64,000 nt of DNA. Source: Cannabis sativa (lineage: Eukaryota > Streptophyta > Magnoliopsida > Rosales > Cannabaceae). The translations under genes were made by a program, and so were the position numbers. Shown piece by piece: positions 57,651 through 64,000 of this stretch; the first letter of the stretch is position 1, and every line of letters begins with the position of its first letter. Where the stretch lies: contig NC_083603.1 of assembly GCF_029168945.1 (NCBI RefSeq), positions 4,960,001-5,024,000 on the forward strand, in the 5' to 3' direction. Below the pieces are notes generated by a model that made no database searches, was not told the DNA's origin, and was given only the letters and a program-made list of their open reading frames with translations.

Positions 57651-58967
57651 ATGGCCAAAATATACTCCCATGCAGCTGCCAATAATAATAATAATTTACC
57701 CATGGCCATTTCCACAATGCTCCTACTAGGGTTGCTAATGTCAACTTTAGACAAAACAGGTCATTTTATCTTCTCTTTCTTTAAGTAATTGTTATGTTCA
57801 TGATTACCATTGTATTCAGGGACGAACGCACATTGTGGATAGGCTGCGTCATCTCTTATTTACCAAATCTTGTTTAATATAAATATTTGACATTATTTTA
57901 TCTTTTAATTTTAAATTTCAATCCCTAAATATTTTTCATTATTTATGAAATGTAGTATACATTAAATTAATTAACTTTATTTTTTTTACTAACTTTATCA
58001 AAACATTTAATATACACATGCAGTTGCCCAAATTGGAGTTTGCTATGGACTATTGGGCAACAACTTGCCATCTCCACAAGAAGTTATCAATCTTTACAAA
58101 CAATACAACATACGAAGAATGAGATTATACAGTCCAAACGACGCCGTTTCCCGAGCTCTAAGTGGAAGCAACATTGAGATTATGCTTGGTATCCCAAACG
58201 ATGCTCTCGAAGGTATCGCTAACAGCCAATCTACAGCTGACACGTGGATCCAAAACAATGTTAGAAACTACAACAATGTAAATTTCAAGTACATTGCTGT
58301 AGGAAACGAAATTAAAACCAATGACAGAGCTGCACAGTTTCTTGTTCCAGCCATGGAAAGGATTCAAAACTCAATCAACTCCGCCGGCCTTGCGAATCGG
58401 ATCAAGGTCTCAACATCTGTCGATACTGGAATCCTCGGTGTGTCGTACCCACCTTCTAGTGGTTCTTTTACGTCAAATTATGGGCCTATAATCAATCCTG
58501 TAATTCGATTCTTGGTGAACAACAGATCTCCATTGTTAGTAAATGTGTACCCATACTTTAGTTACAAGGAAAACTCCAACACCATTTCTCTTGACTATGC
58601 TTTATTTAAATCCCAATCAGTTGTGGTGAGAGATGGTCAAAATGGATACAAAAATCTTTTTGATGCTATTTTGGATGCTGTTTATTCTGCTCTTGAGAAA
58701 GCTGGGGGAAGTTCTTTGGAAATTGTTGTTTCGGAGTCGGGTTGGCCTTCGGATGGGGGATTAGGGACGTCGTTTGCGAACGCCGGGACTTATATTGCTA
58801 ATTTGATTCAACATGTGAAGGGAGGGACTCCTAAGAGACCAGGGAAGGCTATTGAGACTTATGTGTTTGCTATGTTCAATGAGAATCTGAAGAGCCCTGA
58901 ATATGAGAAAAATTGGGGACTTTTCTTACCTAACAAACAGCTGAAATACAATATTATTTTGAATTAA
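57651..58967 (+). CDS. Glucan endo-1,3-beta-glucosidase (GH17), copy B
   Basis: Exon 1 is 57651-57759 and exon 2 is 58024-58967, giving 350 aa. It has the same signal peptide as copy A with one more Asn, then VAQIGVCYG. Catalytic motifs are AVGNE (Glu at about residue 132) and VSESGWPS (Glu at about 274), both intact. Differences from copy A cluster around [15 protein letters not shown] and the loop after the nucleophile ([12 protein letters not shown]), which lines the substrate cleft in this family, so the two could differ in preference. The intron is 264 bp, the compact form without insertions. No C-terminal extension is present. The 5' and 3' flanks match copy A, so the gene was duplicated with its promoter. 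Role as for copy A: secreted endo-1,3-beta-glucanase, callose turnover or defence. Confidence 0.96.
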
Positions 58968-59154
58968 GGTGTATTATTGCATGGCCAACTCAAAGATTTG
59001 GCTCTTTATATGATCCAATAATTATATGTTGTAATAATGAAAGAAGTTGGTGTGTATGTAATAAACAATTATGAGTTAAAAATCTATGATAATACAAGGA
59101 ATTGGCTCTTTTAGTAATATACCATATATTTGTAAGAGTAAGGAAAAAAAATTA

Positions 59155-59475
59155 TGGAATAATTACATAAAGCACAATATTTTGTAAAATATTTATATTT
59201 TTACGTTTGAAAGAATATTTTTTTTTTACATTTTTACGGTTTTCAAAAAAATAACACGAAAACAACATAAAATCAATAAAAAAATTACATAAAAGTAACA
59301 TGAAAATAACAACGAAAAATAACATACAAATAACAAAAAATTAATAAGATTACAACATAAAAAGACCGTATTTTCTGTAAATAAAATAAAAAAAATGGTA
59401 AAAATATTTAAAATTCTGTGAAACAGTATTTTTGTAATTTTTTTTGTTATTTTTATGTTTTTGTGAAATAATCTC
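59155..59475. mobile_element. MITE downstream of glucanase B, inverted copy
   Basis: Reverse complement of 56944-57290 over most of its length (AACATAAAAAGACCGTATTTT pairs with ATACAGTCTTTCGATGTATT). With its partner it frames the gene. Confidence 0.75.
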
Positions 59476-60205
59476 AAAAATTATTTTATGTTTTTAATTT
59501 TATGGTAGATTAGATCTTCAACTTTTAAAAATTATATTTTTCTATACGTTATAAATAGGCTACTAAATTTGGTAAAAAATTAAAATAAAATATAACTCTG
59601 TAAAAATTGATGCTCAATCTTTTCAAAATACTTGAATTTATTTTTAAAATTATTGTTCTGTAACAATTTAAATAGCTTTTCTTATTTTAAAAAAAAATCA
59701 TCTTTTTAATTATAAAAATAAAAAAATATTCCCAAAAAATATGTTTAGTAAAATTATTTTTATTTTTAAAATAAGAAACAAAATTATTAAAAAAATTAAA
59801 ATAAAAATAAGTTATTTTCAAAATTTATTTAAACTGATATTTTTAATCATAATCTATTTTGTATTTTTCATCAATATTTACTTTAGCTTCTCTAACTACT
59901 ATCTCTTACTTTATTTTTTCTCTCCTCACTTAAATAAATAAAAAACATAAAAAAAAAAGTTACCAAACAAATGTTTTTTTCTTTTGAAAAAAATAAATCA
60001 AAATCAAAATTTATATTTTCATTTTAGTGGTTATTATTAAATTTTTTTTCTCATATTACTTCGAAATTTCATAGTATTGTTATTAAAATCAGGTGTAAAA
60101 TTTACTAACTACTATTCAAGGTGGTCCAAAATTCATTCCAATATATATTTATATATTATGTAAGGATCATTCCATTATTTTAAAATTGAACCAATGAAAC
60201 TTATT
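59476..60205. other. AT-rich intergenic DNA
   Basis: Long A and T runs; the open frames here are compositional. No gene is supported. Confidence 0.55.
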
Positions 60206-60214
60206 CCTTTCCAT

Positions 60215-60535
60215 TCTATTACTTTAGTTAGTGTTTGGTTAGAAGTAATGAAATGGAATAGAATAGAAAGAAAATAATTTTCATTCTATTCCTTTGTTTG
60301 ATTGCATATTAAAGTATGGAAATGTCATTCTAATAGAATGACTTTTTCACTATTTTGCTAGAATGACTATTTCATTTTAAAATGTAAAGAAAGACTATTC
60401 CAAAACATGATGAGAAAAAATTTAATAATTTTTTTTCAATTTTTTTATACATTTTAAATTTTATTTCATTCCATTCCTATTCCTATTCTCATTCTTATTC
60501 CTATATTTTCAATTCTCCTAACAAACCTAAATTTA
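60215..60535. mobile_element. MITE-like element related to the 6511-6990 unit
   Basis: The left end, GTGTTTGGTTAGAAGTAATG, is weakly mirrored at the right by TCTCCTAACAAACC. Inside, ATAGAATAGAAAGAAAATAA and CATTCCATTCCTATTCCTAT are inverted partners. It resembles the unit duplicated at 6511-6990. Confidence 0.6.
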
Positions 60536-60842
60536 TATTCATGTTCATACAACAAAATTGGGTATTTTTGAAAAAACTTTTATAAAAGTGATAATTTTGC
60601 AAAACAAAAAGTAACAAAATTGTATATTGGGCTTTCCTAGTCCGTCCGTACATCTTCTCCGACAAAATCCCCAAATTCAATTCAATTTCAATCATCACCA
60701 TTGTGGCGAACACGTACCTTTTCTTCAATCTCAATCTGTATAGGGACCAAGTCAAACCATCAATTTCACAACTAAGATTTTCTCTCAAAAAGGGCCAAGA
60801 AAGCTGGATCTTTCACACTCCACATCTCTGAAAAATCCTCCA

Positions 60843-62464
60843 ATGGCTGCTGCTACTGCTACTACTTCCCAACTCTCGTGCTTCTCCGCCATCAACCGCC
60901 AGCTTTACTCCCATTCCCGCTCCTTTCTTCGTCCCCAGGTACCCCTTTTCTCTAAAGTTGACTTTTTTATTTCGAATGATCAAGTGGGCAATTGCAATTT
61001 CTGAATTTTGAGCTTACTGTGTTAAAAAGTCGTGGATTTTGACGAGCGTTGAGCGAAGTTGTGGGAGTATAAGCAAGAACAGTTTGAGTTATGTGTCTAA
61101 TGAGAGGAAGCCCCATGTTGAAAGAGCAGAGAAGTCTTCGTATACTGATGTGGAGGAAGATCAAGAAGTTGAGAATTTGAAGACGACTGAGCCGACCAAA
61201 GCAGCAAAGATCCATGATTTTTGTTTTGGAATTCCATTTGGTGAGTGTTTTCTTTCAGGGATTTGAGAATTGGATCTCCAAATTGATTGATATGACTTCT
61301 TCTATGGTGTTTTGTTTTTTTTACTTGTATCAAATTGTGCTCCCGAAATTTTCAGTTTATTAAAAGTTTCTCTAGAACTATTGAGATTGTTAGATTTAAG
61401 AAATTTGGTCCGATTTCGTTCACTTTTACTGATGCGTCAATTGTCTACGTTTCAAATTGTGCCCTCTAACTTTAACTTGTAGCAAATCGGGCTCCTTGAA
61501 CTTTCATTCATTAGGCGTTTTTTAATAAAATTAGACGGAAATTCTTGTATCTAACGATCTTAATAGTTTAGGGGAATTTATAACGGCCTGAAAAGTTTAG
61601 AAGGCACGATTTAGTATTTGTTAAAAGTTTTGTTGGCAAATATCCTAATTAGTTTATATCAAATTGTATTGTATATCATATTTTGATAGTATGTTAAATT
61701 TTGATTTATACTATTGTATATTTATGTGCACATATAAAAATTTAATATTATACAATACAATACGATGTAATTCGGTATACCAAATGGTCCCTAATTGTAT
61801 TGTCTAATTGGTGGCAGGTGGAATTGTTCTTAGTGGAGGTGTTCTTGGTTTTATCTTTTCAAGAAATCTTGCGACTTTAACCACTGGTTTGCTTTATGGA
61901 GGAGCTTTGTTAGCTCTCAGCACTTTTAGCTTGATGATATGGAGGGAAGGAAAATCAAGTTTGCCTTACATTCTAGGCCAAGGAGGTTAAATTTCATTCT
62001 CTGTTCAATGTTTTCTTTTAGGACCCTTTATAGATCATTGTCTGAATTAAACATTTTTGTTCTGTTTTATGTTGGTGGTTTTACAGCACTAGCAGCAGCT
62101 CTTCTCTGGAAAAACTTCCAAACATTCTCTTTGGTAAGTAAGATAATGAATTAAAAGATTGAAATAATGAACTGATTCTTGTGTTTCTAACTTAATATAT
62201 GTTTCCCTTGATGCAGACCAAGAAAGTTTTTCCAACAGGTGTTTATGCTTTTATTAGGTACATCAAATCGCTACTACCCTTTGTTTTTGAGAACTTTTTA
62301 GCTATTCATCTTTGTATGATCAAGTCATTGATCGAATTAACTGATTTCTTTGTGATCATTGCAGTGCTGCAATGCTGTGCTTCTATTCATATGTGCTACT
62401 CTCTGGAGGAAATCCACCACCGAAGAAGTTAAAGTCGTCGGCAACTCCTAGTGCTGCATTGTAA
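60843..62464 (+). CDS. FAX1: Chloroplast fatty acid exporter, FAX1-like (TMEM14 family), 6 exons, 220 aa
   Basis: Exons: 60843-60938, 61030-61240, 61818-61985, 62087-62133, 62217-62257, 62365-62464. All introns are GT-AG and the frame is continuous. Residues 1 to about 60 look like a plastid transit peptide (MAAATATTSQLSCFSA, rich in Ser/Thr/Ala). A charged stretch (EEDQEVENLK) precedes the TMEM14 domain, which has four hydrophobic helices: GIVLSGGVLGFIFS, GLLYGGALLALSTFSL, ALAAALLW and AAMLCFYSYVLLSGG. The C-terminus GGNPPPKKLK is a clear match to FAX1. FAX1 sits in the plastid inner envelope and moves free fatty acids out for lipid and wax synthesis. The start is the first ATG after a pyrimidine-rich leader. 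Intron 2 (577 bp) contains a dispersed repeat. Confidence 0.9.
61330..61650. repeat. Dispersed repeat in FAX1 intron 2
   Basis: Phrases CAAATTGTGCTCCCGAAATT and CAAATTGTGCCCTCTAACTT alternate with inverted partners (TTCATTCATTAGGCG, GAACTATTGAGATTG). Similar text occurs at 1590-1975. Confidence 0.55.
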
Positions 62465-64000
62465 TAGAAAGGACATCACGAGGTTAGAATTGAGTTTTTA
62501 TTGTACCGAGCCATATCTTTTAGTCTGAGGTAATTAAAGATCATCAATGAGTGGAAGAGAAGGTACTATTGTTAGTGAAAATTTTACATTATTTACCAGA
62601 CAAGCATGCTATATTGCTATGATAAGTGAAAACCTCAGGGGTTAAAAGTTGGTCTGTTTACAAATAAAGGTTAATACTAACTAATAAAATGAAACTCTTT
62701 AATTAAAAAAAGACTCTAATTTACTCTTTTATTCATCTTCAGTTGATGTGTCCCGGGATACTTCCTATTGCTAGTTTGTACAGGCTTGTTAAATCTAGAA
62801 CTTTTATACATTTTGTGCTTGTCTTTAGTACTAATGACAAGCAAGTTCGCCTCATCAAACCTCATTCTCAAGGCTTATGCCATCTTGCCATGGTCGAACC
62901 TCAAGGCTCGGTTTGACATCTTGATAATCTGCAATGCTTAGGGTCTCAATTATTGTACTTATGTCTTTAAGCATATGTCTCACTTGATAAAGCCTTAGCA
63001 TTAAGCTTTTACTACCCAATCCATCCCCAAGTCTTATTCTCAAAAGCCTGATCAAGCCTCAAGTAAGGCAATCCTCATGCTTACTTCCTATATCGTCAAC
63101 CATTTAGACTCTTGTCAAATTTTCCGAACTAGTTTTACTATGGATCTTAATAATTCGTCATGCCAAGTGTTATGTGCATCATTTTCCTCGAGTTTTATGT
63201 ATCTTTGGCACACAATTTTTCATACCATGTTATTCCAACTAGTTTTGATTCTAGAATTCCTGATAATGCAATGCCTCCTTTTGTAACAGGCATCTCATCT
63301 TGGCTGTCATATGCATTTGGTATGGGTGCTGCAGACTAGGTCTGGATTTTCAGTTGCCTCGGTCTCGTGTTTGCTATAGATATCACTAAGAATAAGAACA
63401 CTACATTTTGGTTCCATTCCATGTTCCTGATTTTGTACAAGAATAAGCTAGTCCTCTCAAATTTTGCATCTGTTTCGATTCAAGTTACCTTATAGGAAGG
63501 TGTTTAGGATCTTGACCCCTAGAGTTTTCCCTGGTCTTCATCCATTAAAATTAATGTCTTGTTTCTTCTGGTTAGTCCCTTTCTCAGGGTACCATTACTG
63601 ATTTATTGGTGGGTGTATGTAACTAAGGTTATTAAGTTACTGAATGAACATGAAATAATACAGTATCCTAAGTTGTTAGTATTTTACCTTCTAATCCTTC
63701 AATTAAATATTTCATAGAAGTTAATTGTGCAATAATAATTGATTAATGATGAATGTATTGGAACAATTAGAGGGCTAAAATTGTACAAGGCCATTCTTTC
63801 TAAAAACTATAAGTTAAAGTGAATGAATATTTGATTCTGAAAAAAAAAAGACCTTTTGATGGAAACAAAAGTGGGCAATGAAGTCTGGTACTAAGGTGCC
63901 TAACATTACAATTAGGTGTTGTCTTATAATTAGTTAACGATTCTCTATAATTTTTATTAAAGTAAAATAAGTGAGATTTGACATTAAATTGTATTAATAG
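62465..64000. other. FAX1 3' region and intergenic DNA
   Basis: The first 250 bases are a plausible 3' UTR. From 62740 to 63650 the base composition is more balanced, but open frames are short, and no conserved protein motif, RNA gene or element border could be recognised. The last 350 bases are AT-rich. Confidence 0.5.

Noticed and set aside
62855..63286. Open frames of 66 and 69 codons downstream of FAX1
   Set aside because: No start context, motif or similarity; composition like the surrounding non-coding DNA.

Overview
This window is plant nuclear DNA. It is very AT-rich, its genes are split by GT-AG introns, and organelle targeting, PR-2-type glucanases and many plant transposon families are present. 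A eudicot is likely. The species cannot be fixed from this sequence; Rosales would be a guess.

Four intact host genes are supported. A RecA-type recombinase with a probable organelle presequence lies at 2291-5732 (+, 8 exons, 402 aa). Two near-identical GH17 beta-1,3-glucanases lie at 20133-22130 (+) and 57651-58967 (+). A chloroplast envelope fatty-acid exporter of the FAX1/TMEM14 family lies at 60843-62464 (+, 6 exons, 220 aa). An orphan glucanase signal-peptide exon (8409-8481) shows the cluster once had another member. The sequence upstream of the glucanases is present three times (17640-20130, 42440-45163 with 54000-54060, and 54060-57650); the middle copy has no gene.

The rest is mostly nested mobile DNA. 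In order: a Copia-type LTR retrotransposon on the minus strand (10006-16888; LTRs almost identical, 5-bp target duplication TAAAT, but a decayed pol); a 5'-truncated Copia element (about 22440-26205) with a TAA-flanked MITE in its integrase; a MULE transposase pseudogene (about 26630-31345) split by a composite of two inverted Cassandra-like (5S rRNA-related) LTRs around a long Gypsy-like LTR; a foldback-like palindrome (32690-34210); a long-TIR element (35204-37707) and a CACTA-type MITE (37851-38168); a PIF/Harbinger-like element (38669-42240) that carries pieces of three unrelated host genes (WIP zinc finger, IDD zinc finger, TBL/PMR5 family); and a complete 8.8-kb Mutator-like element (45164-53999, 9-bp target duplication TTTGGAGAA) with a mudrA-type transposase and a convergent ULP1-like cysteine protease gene.

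The most notable items are the Harbinger-like gene-capture element, the MULE with mirrored GGTCCGATGG repeat arrays and an empty site visible in paralogous DNA of the same window, the Copia element with young ends and a dead body, and the inverted Cassandra composite. No system without precedent is proven; the captured three-gene mosaic and the inverted LTR composite are the best candidates for something undescribed.
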